Assembly: GCA_035526505.1 (NCBI GenBank) | Contig: DATLCF010000002.1 | Coordinates: forward strand, 372,001 to 436,000 | DNA: 64,000 nt | Direction: 5' to 3' | DNA from: DATLCF01 sp035526505 | GTDB taxonomy: Bacteria; Patescibacteriota; Saccharimonadia; Saccharimonadales; UBA4665 | Part shown: piece after piece, positions 34,717 through 43,111 of the stretch | How the letters are laid out: the number at the start of each line of letters is the position of its first letter | How positions within the stretch are numbered: position 1 is the stretch's first letter | Translations under genes and position numbers: made by a program | The notes under the pieces: model-generated | What the model was told of the DNA's origin: nothing | The model's input: the letters and a program-made list of their open reading frames with translations, nothing else | Database searches by the model: none

Positions 34717-35991
34717 TTAGCGTAACATAATACCCCAGTGTCCCTGGTTGTTATCAGGTTGAAAAAGCACGTCCACACCGTACCAGGTCGAACGAAAGCG
34801 TTGGCCCGTTGAAGAGTATGGATTAGCAAGAGAACCTGATGTTTCAAAATAGTTATTGTCAGTAGTTGCTACGGACGCAGCAACTAAATGAGCATTACTC
34901 CAGGTCCCATGCCCTCCGTTGCCGGCATCAAAGAAATACTCCTCGTGGGGATATCCCTTACGAAAGACGGCAATCACATATTCGCTGTTGGCAATAATAC
35001 TTACAGGCGTAGTAAAGAGTTCGTAATTCCAGTTACCGCGCACTTCGGTTACAGTAGTAGTTTTGGTAGCCATGGACGATCCGCCGAAACCGTTATATAG
35101 GGCGATTTGCGGCGTCAAACCATTGTCTGCAGATGTAGCGGGCAAGCCGTTGGACCAGGCAGCACCGTATACCTTACCAGCGACGGTAGAATGGAATACT
35201 GTACCAAACGTATAGGTACCCGTATCGGCATTGTTATTCGTAAGTGGTTGCATGAATGGATAGGTCGTATTGTTGGCCATTAAGGTTTCGTATACGACAG
35301 GCACAGGCGTAGCATAGGGCCCTGGATAGCCGGTGTCGTTGTATTCGATACTATCGATCCACATAGCAAGCGTGCTTACCGTATTAAACGCACCGACATG
35401 CGCACGGCGGACGGCATTGCCGTGCGTATTCTGGCCGGAAAAAGACACGGTTTCGTCAGCAGTCGTGCCTTCCACATTACCGCCGGTGAAAAGCCGTACA
35501 TCAAAGGTGCCTGTACTGCTATTGGAAAATATCTTGGCTTCCAAACGATACCATGCCCCAGTGGCCAGCGTGGTAGTTGAGGTTGCTCGTACCGTGCCGC
35601 CTGAATCAGTGAGTTCAATCTTACCATCGGTGCGCAAGTTAATCCGTGCTATCAGGTTAGTACCGCCGGAATCCTGAAATACCACCCACTGGGCGCTGGT
35701 AGCAGGCAGGGCATTCAGCTTGAAATAAAATCGCGCATAAGCCGTAAGTGGGGAAGGGGTAACGGAGTTTTCGTTCCACTGCACGCCAACGGCCCCTGCG
35801 CCATCGGCAGCTATGCTGATACTGCGGGCACCGTGTTTAAAATTGCCACTACTGTAGGTTACTGTGCCCGAGGTGCCGCTTACCGTGTTCCAAGCATTGC
35901 CGCTTAAGCCGCCTAAATCAGCACTGCTACCAGCAGTAACATTCGCGCCGTTTGTGCCGCCTTCGGCTGTGTTAACTAAGCGTATTGCCAT
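34717..35991 (-). CDS. LamG-like plus DUF4082 surface or tail-fibre-like protein
   Basis: In this 424-residue protein the first half (about 25-215) looks like a concanavalin A-like/LamG jelly roll (YARFYFKLNALPAT, WYRLEAKIF, DSIEYNDT), and the second half (about 235-415) is a DUF4082 domain (TFGTVFHSTVAGKVYGAAW, STWYGVDVLF). There is no signal peptide or membrane helix, unlike the next gene, so it must be exported by another route or be part of a phage-like structure. It lies between a tail-fibre-like gene and a secreted DUF4082 protein on the minus strand. Confidence 0.75.
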   Translation of the reverse strand: MAIRLVNTAEGGTNGANVTAGSSADLGGLSGNAWNTVSGTSGTVTYSSGNFKHGARSISIAADGAGAVGVQWNENSVTPSPLTAYARFYFKLNALPATSAQWVVFQDSGGTNLIARINLRTDGKIELTDSGGTVRATSTTTLATGAWYRLEAKIFSNSSTGTFDVRLFTGGNVEGTTADETVSFSGQNTHGNAVRRAHVGAFNTVSTLAMWIDSIEYNDTGYPGPYATPVPVVYETLMANNTTYPFMQPLTNNNADTGTYTFGTVFHSTVAGKVYGAAWSNGLPATSADNGLTPQIALYNGFGGSSMATKTTTVTEVRGNWNYELFTTPVSIIANSEYVIAVFRKGYPHEEYFFDAGNGGHGTWSNAHLVAASVATTDNNYFETSGSLANPYSSTGQRFRSTWYGVDVLFQPDNNQGHWGIMLR

Positions 35992-36029
35992 GTATTATCT
36001 CCCGTTAGACAGATGCTGCTGGTCATTGG

Positions 36030-37304
36030 CTAGGCGACTGTTTTGCTAACAATGACACCTACGGTTAAGTCGGCCCCGGCTATGGTGGAGCCGATTTGGT
36101 CAATGTCTACGGTCAGGTAGTCGCCGGCTGCCAAGCTGGTAACATCGGGTGTGGAACCAGGGCCGCCGCTATTGGCGCTGGCCGCAATAGTGGGACGGTT
36201 GCCTTGGGTGGTGTAAATAGTGGTACCGTTTTTGTTTACATCAACAATGATGCTTGCGCCAGTGGGGGCAGTATTAGCCATAAGGCGAGTGCCCACAATG
36301 GTATAGGTGCCGTCAATAGGCAAGCGGGCAGTGCCGGTTGCGGTGGTAAGCGTGCCGGTAACCGAAAAGGCTGACAGCGAAAACGTAAGGGTGTGCGTGT
36401 GGTCACCAACTGCTACCGTAGTAGAGCTTGTCCCGGTGTTGACATCAATGGTGGGGTTACCGGCAGCACCAGAACCATTGGTAACACTTACCTTGGCCGA
36501 ACCAGCAGTTAGGGTGCGCTTAGTAAACGTATCGGATGCGGTTTCTACCACTAGACCAGCGGTAGTGTCCAGGCCAGCTAGGGCCGTCAGGGTCGCATCA
36601 GATGCTTGTTTGCCAGCAAGATCGGTGGTTAGATTGGTAACCGCGCTTTCGGGGATGCCGGTAAAGTTGGCTTCGGCCACGTCTATGGTGGGGTTACCCG
36701 AAGCACCCGTACCGTTGCTGACAGTTATCTTTGTAGAGCCGGCAGTAATCGTACGCTTGGTGAATGTATCAGCACCTGTTTCGACCACCACACCAGCCGT
36801 GCTGTCCAGGCCAGCCAGGGCAGTGAGCGTAGCATCGTGTGCTTCGACATCGGTTCCAATGGCCAACCCCAGGCTAGTGCGTGCGGCACTCTGGCTGGCG
36901 GCATTGGTACCACCTTGGGCAATAGGCAGAGGCGCGCTTAGATGGGTAGCAACGACGGTGGGTAAGTCGGCGGTGCCGCCCAGATCATTCGTGAGTTTGA
37001 GTTTACCTTTGGTGGTAGCGTCGGCATCAGGTGTCCCAGAGGATACGGTGCTGTCTACATAGGTTTTGTTGGCGGCGGCGGTACCGCTGCTGGGTGTGGG
37101 CACAACGGGCGAGGAACTAAACGTTTTTACACCCGCAATAGTTTCGGCGCCGCTGTTGTGCACTACGGCGTTGTCGTTGGCCTTGGCAGCAAGCGAACCA
37201 GTCGATTTAAGAGTGCCGTCGGCGTTATGTTCGACACTTAAAAAATCGTTGAGGATCGTGCCCCATGCGCCATCGTCGCTGCCTGGTATTGGTAAACGGG
37301 TCAT
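36030..37304 (-). CDS. Tail-fibre-like repeat protein
   Basis: In this 424-residue protein of low complexity, residues 1-33 form a short motif seen at the start of many phage-tail-like and CPR proteins (PGSDDGAWGTILNDFL). A 53-residue unit is repeated at 157-209 and 236-288 (both contain DATLTALAGLD, TFTKRT and NPTIDV). The C-terminal 120 residues form a beta-rich domain (GDYLTVDIDQIGSTIAG). The composition (Thr, Ala, Gly, Ser, Val) is that of phage tail fibres or collar proteins. No signal peptide is seen. It heads the three-gene minus-strand cluster. Confidence 0.75.
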   Translation of the reverse strand: MTRLPIPGSDDGAWGTILNDFLSVEHNADGTLKSTGSLAAKANDNAVVHNSGAETIAGVKTFSSSPVVPTPSSGTAAANKTYVDSTVSSGTPDADATTKGKLKLTNDLGGTADLPTVVATHLSAPLPIAQGGTNAASQSAARTSLGLAIGTDVEAHDATLTALAGLDSTAGVVVETGADTFTKRTITAGSTKITVSNGTGASGNPTIDVAEANFTGIPESAVTNLTTDLAGKQASDATLTALAGLDTTAGLVVETASDTFTKRTLTAGSAKVSVTNGSGAAGNPTIDVNTGTSSTTVAVGDHTHTLTFSLSAFSVTGTLTTATGTARLPIDGTYTIVGTRLMANTAPTGASIIVDVNKNGTTIYTTQGNRPTIAASANSGGPGSTPDVTSLAAGDYLTVDIDQIGSTIAGADLTVGVIVSKTVA

Positions 37305-37426
37305 TGCTGTGCTTTGCCTCTTGTGCCCATTCTAACGGCAAATATCGCAGTATTCATACTTATGGTTATTGTACGCTATCTCCCGGCAAACTCAAACGCT
37401 AAATTACAACGTTTTTGTGTTATAGC

Positions 37427-37606
37427 CTAGGATTTGGGTTTTGGCACCTTAGCGCCTTCTTTGCGCGCCTTGGATAAACCAATAGCCACCGCCTGCTTGC
37501 GACTGGTCACTTTTTTGTCAGAACGGCCACTTTTAAGCTCGCCTTTTTTATATTCGTGCATGGTCTTTTCCACTTTTTGCTGTGCTTTGGGACTGTACTT
37601 GTTCAT
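37427..37606 (-). CDS. DUF6496-like small basic protein
   Basis: This 59-residue protein is rich in Lys. It contains the segments KTMHEYKKGELKSGR and VTSRKQAVAIGLSKARKEG, matching the DUF6496 type of small basic proteins (helix-turn with GLSKARK). It is soluble and probably nucleic acid-binding, though this is inference. A ribosome-binding sequence AGGAG lies about eight bases before the ATG on the minus strand. The 180 bases encode it without frame breaks. Function unknown. Confidence 0.75.
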   Translation of the reverse strand: MNKYSPKAQQKVEKTMHEYKKGELKSGRSDKKVTSRKQAVAIGLSKARKEGAKVPKPKS

Positions 37607-37697
37607 ATACGTATACTCCTGTTACCTACCCTTTCACTATATGAACGAAATATAAAGGGCACCGTAAGATATTTCACATGTATGGTACCGTGGAAGT

Positions 37698-37970
37698 ATG
37701 GCTAAATCGCATAAACCAACCGATAAAGAGTTACTGCAGTTCGCCCATCAGCTCGAACAGTTATATGAGGATGGCGTAGCCAACAAACGGCAAGTGCTGC
37801 TGTTTTCGTTTTTGAAAGGCATTGCCACTGGCTTTGGCGTGTTTCTTGGCGGCACTATTGTAGTAGCACTGCTGTTGTGGGGGCTGAGCCGATTAAGTGA
37901 CCTGCCCTTTGTGGGGCAGCTGTCTAAATCAGCCGAGCACAGTATCCAAGGAACTTCTCCGAACAATTAG
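37698..37970 (+). CDS. DUF5665-like small membrane protein
   Basis: The 90-residue protein has a charged N-terminal helix (ELLQFAHQLEQLYE), then a KRQVLLFSFLKGIATGFGVFLGG segment and a hydrophobic helix (about 42-70). The layout matches DUF5665 proteins, which are widespread in bacteria and uncharacterised. TACCGT at 37686-37691 lies six bases before the ATG, suggesting a leaderless start. It is followed by the dolichol-phosphate mannose synthase-like GT2 gene, but a separate TATAAT before that gene argues for independent transcription. Confidence 0.7.
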   Translation: MAKSHKPTDKELLQFAHQLEQLYEDGVANKRQVLLFSFLKGIATGFGVFLGGTIVVALLLWGLSRLSDLPFVGQLSKSAEHSIQGTSPNN

Positions 37971-38022
37971 GCTCCCTCTACGTCTCTTGGGGTATAATAG
38001 GGGCAATAACTGAGGTACCCCC

Positions 38023-38970
38023 ATGAAGGTTGTTGTCCAAATACCATGTCTGAACGAAGAGCGAACATTAGGCATGGTGCTCAAAACCATCCCCAAAAAA
38101 ATTGAAGGGGTGGATAGCATTGAAATACTGATTATCGACGATGGTTCCACCGATAATACCGTGGCACTGGCCAAGCAGCATGGTGTAAAGCATTTTGTAT
38201 ATCACCCCCAAAACCAGGGTTTGGCCCGCTCGTTCCACGATGGCATTAACCGTGCACTGGAACTGGGTGCCGACATTGTGGTTAACACCGATGGCGACAA
38301 CCAATACCCCCAGGAACGGATTGCAGACCTGGTGCAGCCTATTCTGCAGAATAAGGCCGACATAGTTATTGCCGACCGCCAGGTTGATAACATCAAACAT
38401 TTTTCGCCCACTAAAAAATTGCTGCAAAAATTTGGCACTCGTGTACTTAACCTGGCTGCCGGCACGCGCGTGCCTGATGCGCCCAGCGGCTTTCGAGCGT
38501 ATTCCAAAGAAGCCCTGATACGCCTTAATATTGTTACGCGCTTTAGCTACGCCATGGAAACCATTATCCAGGCCGGTAACAAGCAGTTGTCTATTGTTAG
38601 CCTACCTATCCGCACCAACCCCAAAACACGCGAATCACGGTTATTTAAGTCCAACTGGCAGCATGTACGCAAAAGCGGCATGGCCATTGTGCGGGCATTC
38701 ATTATGTACAAACCGTATGTGCTGTTTACTACGCTGGGCCTGCTCTTACTGGTATCGGGTCTGGTGCCATTTGTGCGCTATCTGTATTTCTTCCTGACCG
38801 AAGAATCACGCGGAGCCCACCATTTGCAATCGCTTATTTTGGGCAGCGTACTGTTGGTAGCGTCGTTTATTGCATTTACGCTGGGCATTGTGGCCGACCT
38901 AATACGCATTAATCGCGTGTTAATCGAAAACTCACTGGAGGAAACCAAGCGGGCTCGTTTTAGCAAATAA
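38023..38970 (+). CDS. Polyprenyl-phosphate glycosyltransferase-like GT2 membrane protein
   Basis: The 315-residue protein has a GT-A domain (1-230): VVVQIPCLNEERTL at the start, LIIDDGSTDNT, and a TDGDNQYP metal-binding segment (DXD-type) near 90-97. Two C-terminal membrane helices (about 232-255 and 270-295) follow. This is the layout of dolichyl/undecaprenyl-phosphate sugar synthases, which make lipid-linked monosaccharides used by GT-C enzymes such as the next gene. A -10 TATAAT (around 37992) and a GAGGT sequence precede the start. Its end overlaps the convergent gene by 11 bases. Confidence 0.85.
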   Translation: MKVVVQIPCLNEERTLGMVLKTIPKKIEGVDSIEILIIDDGSTDNTVALAKQHGVKHFVYHPQNQGLARSFHDGINRALELGADIVVNTDGDNQYPQERIADLVQPILQNKADIVIADRQVDNIKHFSPTKKLLQKFGTRVLNLAAGTRVPDAPSGFRAYSKEALIRLNIVTRFSYAMETIIQAGNKQLSIVSLPIRTNPKTRESRLFKSNWQHVRKSGMAIVRAFIMYKPYVLFTTLGLLLLVSGLVPFVRYLYFFLTEESRGAHHLQSLILGSVLLVASFIAFTLGIVADLIRINRVLIENSLEETKRARFSK

Positions 38971-40477
38971 GCCGTTTACTGCAGTCTTTGCTCCCTTCGA
39001 CAGTAAAGGGACTTAAGAGGTGCCGGGCAGCATTGTTGACACGAATAACTGTTGTATTGGGCCAATACCACGAAGCATCGCTGCGTGCAATAAAAGTAAA
39101 CACGCCCCCACCTTGCAGAAACAGAATGATAGCACATGCCGCCAACGCAGCTTTGGCCCGCAAGGCACCTTTGAGTGCCAGGCCAAACAGCTTGCCAATA
39201 AGCGCAGTTGCCAGCAGCATAACCGGCAGCAGATAACGCCCGTTAATAGCCACCGGTTGGCCGGTTTGCAGGTACTGCGAATAGTCCTCGGCAAATAGGG
39301 CCCCCACGTATAGCACCACTATTAATAGAAACAACTGCAAATATGTACTGTTACGCAACGCCCGCCGACCCCACCATACAGCCGTAACCAGACCGGCCAC
39401 TGCAATTGTCACAAACGTCCAGGCCGGCCAGGGCAGGGGCGGGTAATTAGTATAGGCATTGTTCGGCCCGCTAATGGCAAAAAATAGCCGGTACCATAAC
39501 CAGTACAGCCACATGCCTAAGTAGTAGATTGGGTTATGGGTAAACGCAGCGTCATCTTTTATGAGCGCATAGTTATAGTTACGGATCCAGGGCCCATAGG
39601 CGCTACAGTGGTCCATACTGAGCACATCGCCGCAATCCGGCACCGGCGAATGGAAGGTGACCATGTTGATGCCGTAGCGCTGGACGAACAGACCGGCACT
39701 AAGCGCCAGGGCAACTACCAGGCCGATTTTTATAGGCCGCGACAATACGCCAACGCCGCGCCATAGCGCATGCCACAAGTGTTTTAGATTGTGATCAAAG
39801 TATCGCCACGCGGCAATGCCCACAAACACCACAATTGCAGCCAAGATAGGTAAAAAAGCATACTTTACCAAGCTGGTCAGCAAACACAGGCTAGCCAAAA
39901 GTCCCACGGTGGCTGCATCGATACGCCGCTTTTTTAACCCATCAAGCAGGCTGAACACCAACAGCAATATCCAGGCCACGAGCGGCATGAGCAGGTTGTC
40001 GTAATTAACCTGGGCAGCCAGCTGGGGCACAATGGGTATTAGTACAAACAGCATCAGGCTAGTATGCGTGAAGGCGCGCGATAATCCGGCCCGCAGCAGC
40101 ACGCGCCTAAATAGGGCCAAGCCGGCAGTGAACAAACTCACATTCATAACCCGCAGCACAATAATCTGTGCCGTTTGACTATCTGTAATCAACGCAAGCA
40201 GTCGATAGGGGAAACTCATAAGGTAGTGGTACAAATACGACGGGTCGCGAGCCAACGCACCAAACGCATCGCCTCCCTCCGGCTGGACCGCTAAAAACGG
40301 CGACCAATGGTGGCTGTAAATAGTAATGATGCCCAGGTGAAAATCCTCGTCAAAGGGCATGGGGTAGGTGGCCGAGCATGCGATCCATGCCGCCTGCAAT
40401 ACAAAGAAAATAAGCACGCCATAAAAAAAACGACGGGAGGCAAGGAAGGCAACAAACTTGTGGGCTATTGTCTGCAT
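38960..40477 (-). CDS. GT-C-like / DUF2142-like polytopic membrane protein
   Basis: The 505-residue protein has about eleven membrane helices and an N-terminal extracytoplasmic loop with an acidic D43-E44-D45 motif (PFDEDFHLG) after the first helix. Such motifs hold the catalytic Asp of GT-C enzymes. The AQVNYDNL segment near 163-170 fits DUF2142 or GT39-like proteins. These use lipid-linked sugars to glycosylate glycans or proteins outside the cell. The neighbouring GT2 enzyme could supply the substrate. Family assignment between DUF2142 and GT39 is not settled. Confidence 0.65.
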   Translation of the reverse strand: MQTIAHKFVAFLASRRFFYGVLIFFVLQAAWIACSATYPMPFDEDFHLGIITIYSHHWSPFLAVQPEGGDAFGALARDPSYLYHYLMSFPYRLLALITDSQTAQIIVLRVMNVSLFTAGLALFRRVLLRAGLSRAFTHTSLMLFVLIPIVPQLAAQVNYDNLLMPLVAWILLLVFSLLDGLKKRRIDAATVGLLASLCLLTSLVKYAFLPILAAIVVFVGIAAWRYFDHNLKHLWHALWRGVGVLSRPIKIGLVVALALSAGLFVQRYGINMVTFHSPVPDCGDVLSMDHCSAYGPWIRNYNYALIKDDAAFTHNPIYYLGMWLYWLWYRLFFAISGPNNAYTNYPPLPWPAWTFVTIAVAGLVTAVWWGRRALRNSTYLQLFLLIVVLYVGALFAEDYSQYLQTGQPVAINGRYLLPVMLLATALIGKLFGLALKGALRAKAALAACAIILFLQGGGVFTFIARSDASWYWPNTTVIRVNNAARHLLSPFTVEGSKDCSKRLIC

Positions 40478-40567
40478 GGAGTTTTACGCCCATTATACAT
40501 GGTGGCGCCTGAGGACGGGCTGCACCGTTTGTACACCTGCGGCAGAAAAGGTACGATTACTATATCT

Positions 40568-41437
40568 ATGCCCCGAAAACTCAAACTATTCCTTGGCCCA
40601 CTAATCCTCCTGATTACCATTGTCGTATTTGCGCGCTATTTGTCACAGCATACCTATCTGCTAACACAGTTATCCCACACACCCTTGCTGACAGTATTGG
40701 GGCTCTTGGCGCTATATGCGGTGTGGTTTTTTGCCCTGGTGCTGGTGTTGCGGTTTTCGCTGTATATATACCAAAAAAATATGTCAGCACAGGAAAACTT
40801 CTTGCTTAATGCCTATTCGTCGCTAGTTAATTTTTTTGGGCCCGGGCAGTCAGGGCCGGCAGTACGCGGCGCATACCTAAAAAAGCGCCATGGCCTGCGC
40901 CTGCGCGATTATACCTTTGCCACATTGCTATACTATGCGTTCTACGCAGTTATTAGTGCCTTCCTGCTTTTTGTAGGGAGCCGTCCGTGGTGGCAGACGC
41001 TAGCGGTTGTAGCATTGGTGGGAGGCGGCAGCTATGTAGCACTACACTGGTTTGGCAAGCGTTCGCGCAGCGAGCAGGATCGTCAGGGACTTACTATGAC
41101 ACACCTTGGCCTTATACTGGCAGCGACCGCCTTGCAGGCTGTGGCCCAGATTGCCATTTATTATGTCGAACTGCATAACGTAAACCCCCACGTATCACTC
41201 GCTCAGGCCGTTACCTACACGGGTGCAGCCAACTTTGCTTTATTCGTGGCCCTAACGCCTGGGGCTATTGGCATTCGCGAGTCATTTTTGTTGTTCACCC
41301 AGCAACTACACCATATTGGAAGCGCCAATATTGTGGCTGCCAACCTTATCGACCGTGCAGTGTATATTGCATTCTTGGGTCTTTTGTTTGTGCTGATTGT
41401 TACCTTACACGCTAAAGACAAACTGCACATCAAATAA
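40568..41437 (+). CDS. Flippase-like / lysylphosphatidylglycerol synthase TM-region (UPF0104) protein
   Basis: The 289-residue protein has about eight membrane helices and the GPGQSGPAVRGAYLKKRHG segment near 96-114, characteristic of the UPF0104 (LPG_synthase_TM) family. A later LTPGAIGIRESFLLF segment near 240-254 is also conserved. Family members flip lipids or lipid-linked glycans, or support glycan synthesis. The start at 40568 is chosen because TACTAT (40558-40563) lies just before it and the 87 upstream codons overlap the divergent gene. An intrinsic terminator follows immediately. Confidence 0.8.
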   Translation: MPRKLKLFLGPLILLITIVVFARYLSQHTYLLTQLSHTPLLTVLGLLALYAVWFFALVLVLRFSLYIYQKNMSAQENFLLNAYSSLVNFFGPGQSGPAVRGAYLKKRHGLRLRDYTFATLLYYAFYAVISAFLLFVGSRPWWQTLAVVALVGGGSYVALHWFGKRSRSEQDRQGLTMTHLGLILAATALQAVAQIAIYYVELHNVNPHVSLAQAVTYTGAANFALFVALTPGAIGIRESFLLFTQQLHHIGSANIVAANLIDRAVYIAFLGLLFVLIVTLHAKDKLHIK

Positions 41438-41466
41438 AAACATCCCGTTGCAGCGGGATGTTTTTA
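41436..41466 (+). terminator. Intrinsic terminator after the flippase-like gene
   Basis: AAAAACATCCCG pairs with CGGGATGTTTTT around a TTGCAG loop, followed by TTATTTC. The A-rich arm makes it usable for the convergent DUF5684 gene too. Confidence 0.85.
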
Positions 41467-41482
41467 TTTCTTTCTTGTAATT

Positions 41483-41983
41483 CTAGGCTGCCTTGGGAGG
41501 CTGGGCAGTGGGTTTAGGCACGCCACCGGTAGTACCGGCTGCTGCCGGGCCTTGGTATTTTGCGTCGCCAAAGGCCAGCATGGGGTAGCCTATAAATGGC
41601 AGTAGTACCAACAGTACGGTGTAGTTAGTACCTTTGCCAAATGACTTGGCCAGATCGTTGGAGACAATTATGTCCACCACAAGACTTATAACGTAGCCCA
41701 CAAACGGGATGAACGAAAGTACATAAAATACTATCCACCACAACGGACGCCCAATAATCTGCAACAGAACAATCAGATTATAAATAGGTACAATGGCAGC
41801 CCAGCCTGGTTTGCCGGCTTTGGTAAACATCTTCCACATAGAGGCAATCAGCACGACCGCTACCACCAGGACAACAATAGCCATGCCAACCATAAACCCT
41901 GACAGTTCTTGGTTGTTACCGGTTGAAGTTACGTTATATGTGTAGTCATACGATTGCCCAAAATGAGCGAATGCTTGTAGCAT
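41483..41983 (-). CDS. DUF5684-like membrane protein
   Basis: The 166-residue protein has four hydrophobic segments. The core contains WKMFTKAGKPGWAAIVPIYNLIVLLQIIGRPLWWIV, of which the K-P-G-W and P-I-Y-N elements mark DUF5684 membrane proteins. These are widespread in CPR bacteria, Actinobacteria and others, often described as signal-peptidase-associated; their function is unproven. The C-terminus is Gly/Pro-rich. A GAAAGG sequence lies before the ATG on the minus strand, after a TATAGT box about 22 bases upstream. No partner gene is evident. Confidence 0.7.
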   Translation of the reverse strand: MLQAFAHFGQSYDYTYNVTSTGNNQELSGFMVGMAIVVLVVAVVLIASMWKMFTKAGKPGWAAIVPIYNLIVLLQIIGRPLWWIVFYVLSFIPFVGYVISLVVDIIVSNDLAKSFGKGTNYTVLLVLLPFIGYPMLAFGDAKYQGPAAAGTTGGVPKPTAQPPKAA

Positions 41984-42061
41984 AAAAACCTTTCGTTTTG
42001 CTGGTTACTATACCCAGAAGTATACATAAGTATTACGCTTTTAGGGAATACAGGTCGTAGG

Positions 42062-42760
42062 CTAAAGCGTTTTGAGGCCTTGAACAATGATTTTAAGATT
42101 GGCATATGCCGCTTGGTTGTACCGATGAGCTTGCTGTACCTGGTCCACGTAGCCGCCCAGTACGCTATGGTCATTATTATAGTCGGTGGGCTGCACGCGC
42201 AGAATAGCTGCGCCAGTCTTGAGAGCAATGATTTGTGCGGCATGCACTTGGGCGGTCATGTCGTTTAACGCGGCCTGCAGGCTTGCGGTGTCTTTGCCCT
42301 GGCCCTGGGCGGTATTGATGCGGGTTTGCAGCTTGCCAATCATGGTGTTTAACTTGTCTTCGACCGCCTGCTGATCATCAACCGTGCGCACCAGCCATAC
42401 TTTGGGCACCACCAGGGCATAGATGCGATATTCGGTAAATATGGCCTGCGCATCAATACGGGCAGTGGCCAAGTCGGTATCGGCAGCAATTTTGCTTTTT
42501 AGGCGGGTGAGATCGCTAATCTCGGCGTTCACTTCGCCGGAAAGAGTGCTTTTAGCACTATCGCTTAAACGGGAGGTGCCGTTTATTGCGCTATTCAGTC
42601 GGTTCAAGCTGTTCAATCGACGAGTGATTTCGGCCCTAGCCCTCGATTTAATAACCGTTAGGCGGCCGGGATCGCCCACGGCCGAGACGGTTGGCGCAAC
42701 AAGGGCCAGAATGGCTATCAGAAAGATAATTTGGATATTTTTATACCGCTGCATCATCAT
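42062..42760 (-). CDS. Secreted coiled-coil protein
   Basis: The 232-residue protein has a signal peptide (about 1-27) followed by an almost fully helical mature part rich in Arg, Leu, Asn and Ala (RAEITRRLNSLNRLNSAING, STLSGEVNAEISDLTRLKSK), as in coiled-coil proteins. No family is recognised. The start codon overlaps the stop of the upstream small membrane protein, and three ATGs in a row (42760, 42757, 42754) are possible starts. The pair may be an envelope-associated complex. Confidence 0.65.
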   Translation of the reverse strand: MMMQRYKNIQIIFLIAILALVAPTVSAVGDPGRLTVIKSRARAEITRRLNSLNRLNSAINGTSRLSDSAKSTLSGEVNAEISDLTRLKSKIAADTDLATARIDAQAIFTEYRIYALVVPKVWLVRTVDDQQAVEDKLNTMIGKLQTRINTAQGQGKDTASLQAALNDMTAQVHAAQIIALKTGAAILRVQPTDYNNDHSVLGGYVDQVQQAHRYNQAAYANLKIIVQGLKTL

Positions 42761-43080
42761 TCCGTGGGCACGCTTATAGCCTGATCCTGGTCGTTTACCG
42801 CACTCGTCGCCGCTTGCAAATTCTGGCCGCTTTGGCTTAGGGAATCGTCCATGGTGGCAAGGTCTTTTGCAAGGCTGGCGTCGTCAATACCATTGCTAAG
42901 GGGCGCGGCTGTTTGGGATGTATTTGCCGGGCTGGCTATCTTGGCTGCATGAGTAGACTTAGTAGTCTGACTACGGACGGTAACCCTCCAGGCTGCGAGC
43001 CCAACCACGGCCAAAACCACAACAGCTAACACCCCATACACTACCGTGTGCCCGGCTTGTGCCCTATGTGTTGTATTCAT
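42757..43080 (-). CDS. Small single-pass membrane protein with a Ser/Thr/Ala-rich extracellular tail
   Basis: The 107-residue protein has one membrane helix (about 14-31) and an extracytoplasmic tail rich in Thr, Ser, Ala and Asp. The true start is ATG at 43080; a longer open frame to 43788 runs antisense over the MarP-like gene and is rejected. TATTAT ACCTGT ATG on the minus strand gives a leaderless layout that shares the divergent intergenic region with the MarP-like gene. It overlaps the next gene (ATGA-type), so the two are coupled. Confidence 0.7.
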   Translation of the reverse strand: MNTTHRAQAGHTVVYGVLAVVVLAVVGLAAWRVTVRSQTTKSTHAAKIASPANTSQTAAPLSNGIDDASLAKDLATMDDSLSQSGQNLQAATSAVNDQDQAISVPTE

Positions 43081-43111
43081 ACAGGTATAATACTCTATAA
43101 TTAATTGGCAT

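Noticed and set aside
36307..37062. Plus-strand frame of 251 codons opposite the tail-fibre-like gene
   Set aside because: It is the repeat-driven antisense of a low-complexity coding region (Val/Arg/Ser-rich) with no promoter-like start.
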